From positions 28,269,135-28,333,134 of the forward strand of contig NC_065921.1 of NCBI RefSeq assembly GCF_024586455.1: a stretch of 64,000 nt of DNA. The letters run 5' to 3'. The number at the start of each line of letters is the position of its first letter. Positions within the stretch are counted from its first letter, which is position 1. The notes below the pieces were generated by a model. It ran no database searches, was not told the origin of the DNA, and was given only the letters and a program-made list of their open reading frames with translations. Shown here piece after piece: positions 12,101-23,400 of the stretch. The position numbers and the translations under genes are program-made. Source of the stretch: Bactrocera neohumeralis (taxonomy: Eukaryota > Arthropoda > Insecta > Diptera > Tephritidae).

Positions 12101-15100
12101 ATTTTATCACACAAATCCAAGGCAAGGCACAAGTGGTAACTTTACTTGGTACAATATCGATTCATTATCTCAAATGGATTATTATTGCCGCCAGATAATG
12201 TAAAATGTGTTCGACAATATACCGATATAAAAGATAGCGCACCGAGGTTTGACTCACGGTAATATTAGCGTATAGATAACGGTGGAAATAACTCTAGGAA
12301 CGCAGAGTTTGGGAACTCCTGTTCTCTCGCCGATTATAAAAAACAAAGCCTTTTTGGACAAGCATAAAGTTACAAAACGAACTGTCCGTATGTGTCTACG
12401 TGCCTTATACAATTTATAGTTTTATAATCCGGCATAAAGAAAACAATCTTTTAGTGCTTTATAATCACGCTTATCACCGGCGATTGCGCCGGCCATGCTT
12501 TGTAACAACAACCAACACCAGCAAATTACAATAAAAATACACCCAATTGTTTGATTTTTAAAACACTATCACTACAAACTCACCCTGTGCGTATGGCCAA
12601 TTTGACAAAACCTTTGCGCCTTTTCAGTGTAAGTATATAACGTCCCGGATGTGAGTCCAAGGCCTCTTGAGCGCCACCCACCAAAATAGCGACAGCATTC
12701 GAAGTAAAACCATCAAGATTGTCGGGATGTTTCGGATGATTCGAGGCTGATAGATAATGCATCAATGACTCCTTAGAAACCGAAACCATACCCCAGTAAC
12801 GTAGCGCCTCGCGAAAAATGGGCGTGTAAAAATGCATATCTAAAGTGCCGATTTTCGGACGTATGCCCGGAAATAGTTTCAACCATTGCCGTATATCCCT
12901 GCTCATATTGCAAGTGATGCCGGTACTAATTGGCGAAAAGAAAATTAAAACCGAAATTAAAATAAAGTTTGCGAAACTTTCACAATAAACGAACTTACCC
13001 GATGATGCCATGTGGAAAGCTAGCCAAAATGTAATTGCGATCGGCACTCAAATCGGCTGTTTTAATCAACTCAATGGGAAAGTAATCACGAAAGTTTTTC
13101 CATATACAATTACTACGAAATATCATAAAGCTGCAATGAAAGTTATAAGTATTTTACTACTGAGCTTAATAAAAGTTTTAAGGACTTAAAGGCTTTTAAG
13201 CGTATTTTTAGTAACAACTTAATGATGTTAGCATTAGATAAACTTAAATGGTCACATACCCATTGCCATGAATATCACTGAAATTCCTCGTATGATCGAA
13301 ATAAATAAAAGTCAAGTATGCCAGAGTCAAAAGCTTCCAAAATAGATTACCATAATACTGAAATTATGTAAAGCAAAACAAAACTAAAATAAGTTAAGTT
13401 AAAACAAAAAAAAATTAAATAAATTATGAAATGAAAAGCCTAAACTATAGAAGTTATATATATATAAATAAATACAGAATCAAAACCAGTTTGACTAAAG
13501 TAACACAAAGTCCAAAATTTTCTCTTATTGAAAGGTCTTACATTTTCTCAAAATTTCTGAAACATTTTCTTCAACGTATCTTAATAAAAAATATATCTGA
13601 ATTAATTTAAAGTAGTGCCGTCGGGTTGACAGTCCTTAAGAATTCGGGTCCATTCGGGTCTGGTCATACATAGCCGACTGTCGTAGAAACAGCAAAGTAA
13701 ACCCCCAAAGGCAACTCTAAAACCATTGAGAAAACACATTTTAATCAAAAAACATTTGAGTTTTAAATTTTAAAACTGTCCAAACTGTCAATTTTTTATT
13801 TTGCAGACGCCGGCTGTTTCTCAAACCTCGAACCTCTGGTCTTGAAGGGCATTTTGTGTAGATACTCTTATCATTTATATTGGTTGTCAAATATCTCCCT
13901 TGCGCTTTTTGCTCTTTATTCAAACCTAGATGGCAACTTCATAATACCCCGCTAGTAGAAGCCCTCCTCATTATTTGCGAAGAACTCGGACAGCCACTTT
14001 TCACACGCCTCTTTTGAGTTCAACTTTGCACCAACAAAGGCGTTCGCCAAGGACAGGAACAGTTGGTAATCACTTGGCACTATGTCCGGACTATATGCTG
14101 GATGCGATAAAACCTCCCATCCGAGCTCCCGTAGCTTCTGACGACTCATCAACGAAGTGTTTGGCCAGGTGGAAAAAAATTTATAAAAAATGTCAACAAT
14201 GCAGGACGTTTGGAAAGGTCAATTGCCAAAAATATCGATTAAATAATGGAAATTGTCTAGTCAGACCATCATGTAAGTTCTGTTTCGATTTCCCTGGAGC
14301 ACATTTAGCCCCATGGACCGGATTTCCATATGCAAATCGTGGCTGAAACGCAACGAAATCGGTAAAGTTTCGTTGCGGATAATTACTGGTGATGGATGAC
14401 GACGGTTGTGGTCGAATCGCAGTGAGCCAGAGCAAACAGTCTCTACGCCAAGATTGACCGTCAGGAAGATTCAATTTTAAGATTGGAGGGATTGGTAGGG
14501 AATAATCTACTATAAACTGCCCCTAAAGCCAATTTCATAACCTTAACAGACTTTAAATATCGTCATTTCGCTTATCTGATGGAAGTATTCACCAACAAAC
14601 AAACAGCTTTGGCCAATAAAGGGGCAATTGTATTCCATTCAGACAACACCAGGCCGCAAACATCGATAGTAAATCGACAGAGGCTCCAGAAAATTCACGT
14701 TCTGTAAACAAAGTGTTTCGCGCGCTTCACTTAACTTATATTCAACGTAATCACCCTACTAAGCGAACAATTCATCTTAAGACCCATCACCCACCTTAAG
14801 ACTCAGCATTCCTTATTGGACAATATTCGACCGAAAAGATCACGTCCAGCAAGCAGTGAAGAAAATATAGCAGCTGTAACTAAGAGTGTACACGAAGACC
14901 GTAGAGAGGCGATTTGGCGCGGTTCACAGCAACTCGGACTGACTACGGAACGACTACTGAACGGCTTGGCGCCTTTTACGTCGAGATCTTAAATTGAAAG
15001 CGTACAAAATACAGCATGTTTAAGAACTGAAGCCGCTCGACCTTCTCAAGCGACATTGCTTCGCGCTATGGGCTCTTGAAAATTTTCAAGAAGATCCGAA

Positions 15101-16083
15101 GTTTTCAAGCCAAATTTTGTTCAACGATGAGGCTCAATGAGTATGCAAACAAACAAAATTGCCGCATTTACGAAGAAGAGCAACCGGATGAGATTCAAGA
15201 GCTGCCGAATCATCCAAAAAAATAACTTCCTTCACTTCAGCCTTCCCCGGTCCATATTTCTTCAAAAATGATACCGGTGAGAACTTAACCGTCAATGGCG
15301 ACCGATATGCCACCATGATAAACGACTATTTGATGCCTGAAATTGAAGCTCGTGATCTCGGCGACATTTGGTTTCAACAAGACGGCGCCACTTCCCGCAC
15401 ATCACATGGATCAATGGATTTATTGAGACAACACTTCGGTGAGCAGATAATTTCACGTTTTTGGCCGATCGATTGACCAACAAGATCATGTGATATCAAA
15501 CCGTTAGACTTTTTCCTGTGGGAAAATGTAAAGTCTAAAGTCTATGCGGACAATACCGCTTCTATTCAGGCCTTGGAGCAAAACATCACTTGTCATTCGT
15601 CAGTTACCATCACTCAACTAATGGAATATCTCAGACAGACGTAGCCGCGGCCAATATTTAAAAAACTAAATGTCAAATAAGATTTTTTCGAATGATAATA
15701 AACCCTCAACACTAAATTTAAAGTTTATGTGTTTTTTCTTAAAAAAAAAGTATGTATGGTACTTCGAAGCAAATAATAATAGTTTGGATTTCATCAGCTC
15801 TTCCAATTTAATTTTAATTATTGGACTTTGTGCTCTCACTATTTTCTCTTCTCACTATTTTTTAACAAATATTACCCTAATTGATAACATTCAAGAGCAA
15901 ATCTCTCAGCATTGCAATATAAATACACTTCAACAAAAGAAGAGTTAAACTCACCAACAACGATGTAATGATAAGTAACGATATTCCCGGCACAAGCATA
16001 AATATCAGCACGTAGAGACCTGCAGCAAGGGTCTGCAGTCGTCGCTTTGGTGGCACATGCACCGGTGCCCACTCAATTTTCAT
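9184..16083 (-). CDS. Dgat2: DGAT2/MOGAT-family acyltransferase, paralogue 1 (six exons)
   Basis: This is an endoplasmic-reticulum membrane enzyme of the DGAT2/MOGAT family, which transfers a fatty acyl group from acyl-CoA to mono- or diacylglycerol. Minus-strand exons: 16083-15955, 13357-13260, 13130-12999, 12925-12584, 9606-9407, 9341-9184. All have GT-AG borders and matching phases, giving 352 aa, the usual family length. Exon 1 and exon 2 encode hydrophobic segments (about residues 16-43 and 48-60). Family motifs are YFP at 92-94, FPHG at 114-117 (usually HPHG), FPGIRP at 138-143, GGAQE at 203-207, and RKGFVKLAIRTG with SPIVPTFSFGE at 222-245. The start is the first ATG, in good context. 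Introns 1 and 4 are swollen by transposons. The twin gene at 28448-36277 has the same architecture. Whether it makes di- or triacylglycerol cannot be read from sequence. Confidence 0.92.
9830..10880 (-). mobile_element. LINE remnant (RT thumb and RNase H) in intron 4
   Basis: Minus-strand frames read YETIVKPTYGNLVWWKAL, then RAALITICGILRTTS and AAFRLRESGYF (RT thumb), followed by PVSFFTDGSMLAG (the RNase H FTDGS motif). Near 10.06 kb there is a degraded GHSGI..N-type block. It lies antisense-neutral in intron 4 of the first acyltransferase gene, in the same direction as the gene. Stops and frameshifts show it is dead. Confidence 0.82.
10905..11210 (+). other. Unrecognised 101-codon open frame in an intron
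   Basis: An ATG-started open frame with mixed composition (residues such as FIPKPIETPNDRYPQNGG). I recognise no family and see no promoter or splice partner. It sits between LINE fragments inside intron 4 of the acyltransferase gene on the opposite strand. It is more likely a piece of a mobile element than a host gene. Confidence 0.2.
11628..11840 (-). mobile_element. LINE 3'-end fragment with (CAA)n tail
   Basis: This is an inverted, diverged copy of the segment at 49590-49810. Both share a CCCCGTTAGG block, a GTTTCGACGGG block and a GACTCATTGG/GACTCGTTGC block. On the minus strand it ends in a (CAA)n-type tail, seen on the plus strand as TTGTTGTTGTTGTTG. It is interpreted as the 3' end of a non-LTR retrotransposon. 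Confidence 0.6.
13740..14180 (-). mobile_element. mariner fragment, second lineage
   Basis: The minus strand reads RQKLRELGWEVLSHPAYSPD, then SDYQLFLSLANAF and KWLSEFFANNEEGFY, the C-terminal catalytic part of a mariner transposase from a different lineage than the copy immediately downstream. It lies in intron 1 of the first acyltransferase gene. Confidence 0.8.
14480..14700 (+). mobile_element. mariner fragment, second lineage, opposite orientation
   Basis: The plus strand reads NKGAIVFHSDNTRPQTSIV and NRQRLQK, matching the HQDNARPH-type catalytic block that should precede the block at 13952-14152. So the two halves of this lineage sit here in opposite orientation, which implies an inversion or two insertions. 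Confidence 0.7.
14750..15770 (+). mobile_element. mariner-like element, longest copy of its lineage here
   Basis: Plus-strand blocks run in order from an N-terminal RSEENIAAV-like region (about 14.86 kb), through ERRFGAVHSNSD and LLKRHCFALWALENFQEDPK-like residues, to FKNDTGENLTVNGDRYATM, GDIWFQQDGATSRTSHGS and the KPLDFFLWENVKSKVYAD block near 15.5 kb. There are several frameshifts and stops. It sits in intron 1 of the first acyltransferase gene, antisense to it. Confidence 0.85.
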
Positions 16084-16212
16084 TGTTTTTGTTTCTTTAT
16101 ATTATCACTATAGAATGATATTAATGTGTTGCGGCTTTTTGTATTCTGATTTATATTAAACACTTTTCACTTCACGATCCAATCGAAGCGCACAACTTCA
16201 TACAACGTCTCA

Positions 16213-16255
16213 GTCACAACTGAGGTGACCGAACACTTTCTTAGCACTGCTTATA
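16213..16255 (-). promoter_or_regulatory. Candidate core promoter of acyltransferase paralogue 1
   Basis: On the minus strand a TATAAGC block (16249-16255) lies about 30 bases upstream of TCAGTTGTGAC (16213-16223), whose TCAGTT matches the insect initiator consensus. The predicted 5' UTR is about 140 bases. The same 11-mer occurs upstream of paralogue 2 at 36330-36340. Confidence 0.45.
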
Positions 16256-16439
16256 GGAATGGGTATCTACACATAGTAAAGAAGAGTGCAAAAAATAATA
16301 AAATAATAAATCAATTAAAAGGAGCATACAATTCACTTTATCAAACTAAATTTCTTCGATTAGCAAAACACGCAAAGAAATACTTGTCGTCGTTCAACCA
16401 CGCGTCAATTGGGCATGCGCTTCAATGCTAAATGCTCAA

Positions 16440-17400
16440 GACATACATAAAGTACAGTACATGTTTTACTGATAAGCGTCTTAGAATATAGGGAACTAAT
16501 CAAAGATTTTTGATTTCATGACCACTAGCTAAGCGTACGCATATATTTGTCTGGCAACTAATAGACGAAAAGATACGAGGGCTGTTGGAAAATTCAATAA
16601 AGTTTTTGATTTGCTACGTTCTAATTCTTTCAGCAGCGGCGGTCTAAAATTTGTGTCACTTATTTTTGGTAACTCACGCGCTGCCACCTGCTTTTTTGAA
16701 CCATAAACATTTTCATTTATTCCAAGTGACTCACAGGTTTAAAATGTGTAAAAATGTGTACGGATTAATGCCGCTACTAAGTCAAATTTTCAGGTGCATT
16801 TTCTCTGTTTCTACCCCTTTTTTGTCGTTAATTTCACGTCATTCTTCTGTAAATTGTGCATGTAAATGGAATACGGTGTGAAAAAATGCAGAAAATATTT
16901 TTCTAATAATATATTGGTGATAATTAGTTTCTTTTACTTTGGAGAATACTGTTAGGTTAAGTATTTATTGATTTTAAAAATTATAATTTATTTTTTTACT
17001 TTTACTGTTAGGTTAAGTATTTATTAATTTTAAAAATTATGTGGAAGTGCTTAGCTTATGAGGAGTAATTTTTGTAGCACCACGAGTTTTGTACTGAAAA
17101 ATATTTTATTTATTTTTTAACAGATAATATGGCCAAAAGACCTGAGTGATGAAGAAATCAGGAAATTTTTTGACGAATTTGGATTTGGATTGTGCTGAAA
17201 TCCCCTCCGACTTAGAATCAATTGAGGACGATATCGAAGAATCTGCTCATTCCATGCATTTGATTCCGACGAGGGCATACCATTGTCACATTGTCCTCAG
17301 TCAACTTTATAAATTTTGATGTTGATGAAAATTTTGAGCCAATTGGAATATTTTTCGTAGTAATGATATAATGATCACTTTGTGTTACTTAAATGAGACA
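16440..17400. other. Repeat-like spacer with a possible piggyBac N-terminal relic
   Basis: About 17126-17300 (+) reads in shifting frames like SDEEIRKFFDEF, then an acidic SDLESIEDDIEE-like stretch. This resembles the acidic N-terminus of piggyBac-type transposase-derived proteins, but it is too short to be sure. The rest holds two direct copies of a CTGTTAGGTTAAGTATTTATT-type block (about 16949 and 17006) and nothing else I can name. Confidence 0.3.
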
Positions 17401-17401
17401 T

Positions 17402-19123
17402 ACAGTGAATCAAAAAAGTTTTGGCACAGGTACTGTCTTTACTGAAAAGTGTTCGCAGTTCGTATTTTTAGCTTACATACATACGTGTACATATATCATA
17501 TTAAGCAAAGAAATATTCCGTTATTTCATAAGAAACGCGAAATGCATGTACATATGTAAAAATGGCTAAACGCTCATAAAGGTGGTTCGGCGGCTTGGTA
17601 CTCATAATTAATTTGAAGTTGTTAAATTTCCGCGACGTAGACCATTCATTTCGGGAACGAATCATAGAGCTCCAGGAAAATAATATAATTAAGACCCGTG
17701 AAACATGACGACGGTAACGTAATGGTTTGGGAGTGCATTAGAGCATCTGGTGAGGGAAATTTCGTTTTTATTGATGATAAGATGGATAAGCAATCATATT
17801 TGAAAATCTTAAAGGAAAATTTAGCGCCAAGCTTTGAAAAGTTGGGCTTAAGGGGGCAATCATGCTTGTTTCAACAAGTCAATGACCCGAAGCATATCTT
17901 GTGCAAGAATGGCTTATCTACCATTGCAAGCAATTAAAAACACCTCCGCAATCCCCAAACACTAACCCTATAGAGCATATTTGGCTTCTACAGGAGAAAA
18001 AAATACGGACTGACCATTTCAGGGGTCAGTAGGGTAATCTGGCCTGTTTTTTAACATTTTTTTATAAAAATTTTTATTCTACAATAGTACTTTTTTCGCA
18101 TATCATGAGATATATCGGAGTGTATAAAAAATTTTTTTCGGAATTTTTTGATGACATCTGTCGGAGAAATGGCTGGGTGAATGAGATGCGTTTTTTCACT
18201 GGCGCACACGATTTCTCATGTTTGGATCATTTGAAACACAAAAACCCAATTTATTCTTAAAAAGTAAGTGAATGGTTATCGTCTCTACTAGAATCACGAG
18301 AAAATGTTGATAAATAAAAAAGTAATTAACGTTTTTTTTTTGTAATTTTTCCCCATGTTGTTTTTATATAAATTTTGTCATAACATTGTCAATAAATTAT
18401 AAAAAAAATTTAGGAACGATAGCGAGACGTTTTGTGAACTTCAAAAAAAATAAAAAATTAAGCAAATCGGTTGAGTAGTTGGACCGGAACCATGTCCGCC
18501 AGTTCAAAAAAGTGTGTTTTGATAAAAATGCGTTTAAAGTTTGTGTGTGTGCACTCCGAACGCTCCGAACGTCGAGCGGCATTATTATTTTTGAGCCTTT
18601 TTCGAAACCTTCCAATAGTAAAGTGGGTTTCTACATTAATGCTTAGGGTATAAGGGAACAGAAAATGCCAAAAAAAAATAAAAAAATTTTGAAAAAAGAT
18701 TACCCTACTGACCCCTTCACATCGAAGAATTCACTTAAAGAGGCCATACGTACAAAATGCGCAAATATAACTCCTAAGCCGACATCTAACCCAAATAGTT
18801 GGAATTATGCGTCGACCTTTAGAAGCAGTTATTCAGACTAAAGGGTTTAACAAAATATTGGAATTAAAAAAATCTAATTCAAAACAATATTTTCCATATG
18901 TGTGCCTAAATTTTTTTTTATGTAGAATCTTTTACATTTTTATTATAATTTCATTATCTTTAAAAATATGTAAAATATGAAATATTTTTTAGTTAAATAT
19001 ATAATAAAAATGTTGAAATTGAAACACATGATTATTATTACTTTTGTAGATTCAAAGGGAAACCTGTAATTTTTGAATAAACATTTAAGTTTACGGTGTG
19101 CCTAAACTTTTTTGATTCACTGT
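17402..19123 (+). mobile_element. Tc1-like element interrupted by a nested element
   Basis: Terminal inverted repeats are visible: ACAGTGAATCAAAAAAGTTT at 17402 and its complement ending CACTGT near 19123, with TA flanks. Plus-strand coding remains include VMVWECIRASGEGNFVFID and MDKQSYLKILKENLAPSFEK (17698-17937), then the IEHIWLLQ block near 17.97 kb. The coding then resumes after the nested element as SKNSLKEAI. These blocks fit the DD34E catalytic domain. Frameshifts and the insertion make it inactive. Confidence 0.92.
18022..18715. mobile_element. 694-bp non-autonomous DNA element nested in Tc1
   Basis: Ends are exact inverted repeats of GGGGTCAGTAGGGTAATCT. They are flanked by TTCA on both sides (18018-18021 and 18716-18719); because the outer base also fits the repeat (A/T), the target duplication may be TTCA or just TC. 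Removing the element plus one TTCA restores the Tc1 reading frame (CAT TTC ACA TCG AAG). No transposase is encoded. A second copy lies at 51508-52022 in the other orientation. Confidence 0.9.
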
Positions 19124-19124
19124 A

Positions 19125-20160
19125 TATATATGTATCTCTCTTAACCGAGCTACTCTTCCTGTTTGCGCTGTTCACCTTTTATTCGACAAATTTTAGTCCA
19201 AACCTGAAGAAACTACATGCTAATTTTCAAAAACTTACTCTCTTATCAAACTTGTCTCGTACAAATTTCATTCAAAACACTTGCTACTATGTCCAAAAAT
19301 ATCTAAATATAGCGAAAGTCTATGTAGTGAGAAGTTTAAAAATAATATATATTTTACATACTTATGTATGTACTATTTATATATAATATATACTTATACT
19401 ATATATATCTAAATCTACGATAGATTGCGAGATTCAGACATAATTCCTCGTGTCAAGTCTATTAAAGGTTCAAAATTGATAACAGATATTAAAAGTGTTC
19501 GATTTGCTCAACGGAACCAATGTATATCTTTTGAAGAAAGGCCGGAAAGTAGCCGAATATTTTTTGTATATTATTTATTATGCTATATGTTATGCCTTAG
19601 TATTAAATTTAGTTGAGACTGCCCAAATGAGAACTATTTCCTTTAAACTACTTAATTTGCCAAAGCGGTGTTCATTAGAAATTTAATTTTTGCTAGAAAT
19701 TTAATCAACGAAAAAAGTTCTAATGGGGTTTGTAAAGCAGATAAGAACCATAAAAAGCAATTCTTTAAGATACTCTTTGTGAATATGTATCATTGTTTCA
19801 CAAAAGCCCATGTATTGCCATATATCCAAGCAACACTGTTTAATATTTATTTAAGATAAGCTGATATCTTCGAAATAAACAAGTATTTGTTATCTGTAAA
19901 TATGTATCTGAGACTACTAGTTCAAAATTCAAATAAAAACATTGTGTCATAAAAATATGTATGTATATATACGACATGCAATGACTAATTGCATATACTT
20001 GTATATTAATGCACTTGTAGGCGTAAGGCAACTTGAAAAAAGTGCTATGATCGGTTTAGAAATTTATCACGAATCAATTATTATATTTTTTGTGCTTTAG
20101 TTTTTATTGTAATGTTTTTGCTCTCTCGATATATTGTACACACATCTTGACATCGCTGCT
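19125..20160. other. Intergenic, no gene seen
   Basis: A+T-rich with TATATA and ATGTAT microsatellite tracts. No recognisable coding or transposon block. Confidence 0.6.
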
Positions 20161-20329
20161 GAGACAGTTTTACTTGCCAATAAGCGTGTGGAACTGTATA
20201 TAGTAATCCCGGAAAGAAATACCGGGTTTTCCAATAGAGAATCTAGGTGTCGTTTCGGTAATTTTTAATATGCCATGATCTATGAGACAAAAGCGCTCGA
20301 AATAATGAAAATATTGCTGCCGTTGAAGC

Positions 20330-20962
20330 AAATGTTGCTTAGAATCGAAATTTGTCGATTTCAAAACGTTCTCAAGAATTGAGACTGGGTTAAACCACAA
20401 CGTGGCGGATTTTGAGAAAGGATTGGGGCTTGCATCCATATAAAATTGTTCTCATTCAAAAACTGAAACCATTGGACCACCGTAAACGTCGTGAATTTTC
20501 TGATTTTGAATTGGAACAACTTGAAAACGATAACGATTTTTTTAAGAAAATATTTTTTTAGAAAATCTTCTCCGATGAGACCCACTTTCATCTGTGTGGT
20601 GCGGTAAATAAACAAAATTGTCGATTCTGGTGGGAAGAAAATCCACAAATTATTCATGAACAACCACTACATTCATCTAAATTGACAGTTTGGTGTGTTT
20701 TTTGGTCTGGTGGAATCATCGATCTGTACTTCTTTTCACATGTGCAAGAACTGAAGCCGCTCGATCTTCCCAAGCGACATCGCTTCGTTCTACCAGTTAC
20801 CAGTCGAAATGCTCGAACGAGTCATTGAAAATTGGACTCAACCGATGGGTCATCTAAGACGTAGCCGCGGCCAACATTTGAAAGAGATAATCCTTAAAAG
20901 AAAAATTCTCATTTTTTGAAGTTTCTGTGTTTTTAGAGAACCTCAAAATGGATCACTCTTTA
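20330..20962 (+). mobile_element. Rearranged mariner-like remnant
   Basis: The plus strand reads PHKIVLIQKLKPLDHRKRRE, then an IFSDETHFHLCGAVNKQNCR block and SSKLTVWCVFWSGGIIDLYF in shifting frames. A second ELKPLDLPKRHRF block then appears out of order at about 20.75 kb, so two partial copies are joined. The right edge GAACCTCAAAATGGATCACTC (about 20938) is the terminal repeat seen at 7.9 kb. Confidence 0.85.
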
Positions 20963-20965
20963 AAA

Positions 20966-21262
20966 GACAAAGGTGCAATCTCCGAAGAAATTGTTGAGAT
21001 CGGTTCACTAAAGTAAATTGCTGCCTTACAAACAGAATGAGCGGAATCAAATGCTTCCAATGAAAACTTTTTATTTGATAAGATTTTCTCAAAATTTCGC
21101 ATGAACTATTGCTCGGAACGAGGTATAATGCCGAAGAATTTATTCAGATTGGATCACTCTAGCATATAGCTGTCATACAAACTAGCCGATGAAATCAAAG
21201 TTCTTGTACGAAATCTTTTGTATTTGTGAAGGGTATTATGGTTGGCATTTTTTTCTTGTTTC
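20966..21262 (+). repeat. Dispersed element, 3' part (copy D)
   Basis: Begins in a GCAATCTCCGAAGAAATTGTT block and ends GTGAAGGGTATTATGG..TTTTTTTCTTGTTT, as in copy C. It abuts the mariner terminal repeat. Confidence 0.75.
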
Positions 21263-22480
21263 AATATTATTTTAACTAGTTGTTTTCCCTACGGGGCATC
21301 TTTACATTTCGATAAGCTGTCTGCAGCATTTTCTTGAAACAATTTGTTCTATGAATTAATCACAGTGGTTTTTCGACTTTTTACTATTTTTTTCTTGAAA
21401 ATTAAAAGTAAATATTTGAAAGCGAATTTCTGCGGCAAATGTGAAGGTTAGCAAGCTAAATTAAATAAATGCTAATTAAGTGCTTAAGTACAGGGTAATT
21501 TTATGGAACGCCTACAATGCAAATATAAGTATATAGGTATGTACGGGTATAAATAAATATGTATATATGAACACTCATTGTTTACACTTTGCATGCGTTG
21601 TCATATGTTATTGTTGCCTGAAAAAACCACAACAACGCATATTATAATTAACGATTTTACTGGATCAAAAGTTTAATTTATTTTTGTTTGGAAAGTTTTT
21701 TTTCGCGACCATCGAAAATCAAACGCGCACTTTTTGGCACAAATTTTGTTGGAAGTATGTATATTTACTGTGAAACATACATACATGCTTGCGTGTATAC
21801 ATATATGTATGTATGAAAATTTTTAATTTATTGCTCGATGATTTGTAGCACTATTTCAATATCTTTATTTCAGAACAGTTTATAGGAATCAGTTTATAAA
21901 AAACTGAAATTAAAATACATTTTTTTGCGCTCTTGGAGTAATTTGAATATTTATCCTACAATATTAACAACAAAAAATTAATTTATAATATTTTCAATCA
22001 CTTTAGAATAAAATAAATATATGTTTCTTTGAACTATTATTATTTTTATAATTCTTTTTTATTATCACTTTCTTTATTATTGCTTTCTTAACATTTTTAG
22101 TATTTTTTTTATTTTTCTACCATTTCATATTCATACTTTTATAATTTTTATTATCGTCTACACAAATATTTTTCACAACCGCAAACAAATTCACGTATGT
22201 AAGTAATGTCGTGAAAGCGCATAAAATAAATTTCAAACGTTCTCAACTGATACTCGTAACCAGCGGCGATTTGCAACGACTAACAGCTTGTAATGCCTTC
22301 GAATGATTATTTCATACAACGTTGCAAATAACGAGTAGTTGTTAGCGATGTGTCGAATAGTCGTGTTCGTTTGCGATTACTTAGAGTAATTGTGTTAGTT
22401 AAGGCTACTGAAAGCAGAATTTTAACAAAAAAAAATATACTAATACGAATTAAAACAATAATTTTGCATAAAGAGGAAAT
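21263..22480. other. Intergenic, no gene seen
   Basis: A+T-rich. A somewhat more mixed stretch at about 22195-22400 has no recognisable coding content. Confidence 0.55.
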
Positions 22481-22504
22481 ACATTTTTTTGAGAAATTCG
22501 TTTT

Positions 22505-23400
22505 TTTATTCAATATGTTTCCCTTCAAGGATGATGATTATAGCGACCCTCCAACTTACCAAAGTAGGCTTCAGTTTCGACGATCACCTCTTCATTTGAC
22601 GAAAATTTCTTTCCAGTGAGCATTTTTTTGAGATCTGAGAACAGGAAATTGTCGCTGGCGACCAGTTCTGCAGAATACGGTGAATGCGGAAGCAGTTCGA
22701 GGTCCAATTCATGGATTTTGGTTATTATTTTGAGATCTGAGAACAGGAAATTGTCGCTGGGGACCAGTTCTGCAGAATACGGTGAATGCGGAAGCAGTTC
22801 GAAGCCCAATTTAATTATTTCTGCCATCGTTTTCGCTGACCTGTGAGACGGCACTCTATTTTTCTTCACAAGCGGTCGTTTTTCGGCGATTTCATTCTTC
22901 AAACGGTCCAATAATGCTATGCTGATAGTCCTTTCCATTTCAAGGTGGTCAATAAAAATTATTCCATGCGCATCCCACGCCATATTTTTGCCCTCAGACC
23001 GTTGCGCTTTTTAACGCTTTGAAGCGAGTTCATTGAGTGCAGTGCCCTCAGATGACTGTCAATTGGACGTCGAAGTGAAATGATGGCGCCATGTTTCAAA
23101 CATTGTCATAAATCAACGCAAAAACTCGGGTTTATTGCGCTTGAACATCTCCAAATACTGCTGCGAATCATCAACTCGTCGCTGTTTTTGGTCAAAAGTG
23201 AGCTCACGCGGCATCCACTTTGCACAGAGCTTTCTGTTACGAAAATTTCACAATAACAAAAGTTGATTCACTTAAAGAGATATAATTCACAAACTAATGA
23301 TCTGACAGCTGTCAAATTTATTCATGTATCTTTTAGGTCAAACTAGATATCATATTGATTTAATTCTATGTGTCAGGCCGGTTACTTTTCAATTGACCCG
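22505..23400 (-). mobile_element. mariner element, third lineage, with an internal in-frame duplication
   Basis: Minus-strand blocks are RELTFDQKQRRVDDSQQYLE (about 23.2 kb), then WDAHGIIFIDHLE, a degraded KNRVPSHRSAKTMAEI catalytic block, ELLPHSPYSAELVPSDNFLF twice, and GKKFSSNEEVIVETEAYFGK. These are typical SETMAR-like mariner motifs. A GTTACTTTTCAATTGACCCGG block near 23.38 kb could be part of its terminal repeat. Several substitutions of catalytic residues and stops upstream show decay. Confidence 0.88.
22630..22820 (-). repeat. 102-bp direct repeat inside the mariner gene
   Basis: GAGATCTGAGAACAGG starts at 22630 and again at 22732, and the near-identical copy runs on to GGAAGCAGTTCGA. 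The period is 102 bp = 34 codons, so the frame is kept and the protein repeats its HSPYSAEL block. Confidence 0.92.

Noticed and set aside
14193..14474. 93-codon minus-strand frame between mariner fragments
   Set aside because: No family recognised; it lies between two pieces of a split mariner and is most likely old transposon or chance sequence.
18397..18615. Open frames in both strands of the nested element, repeated at 51412-51696
   Set aside because: The resemblance comes from shared repeat DNA; the peptide has no recognisable domain and the element is non-autonomous.
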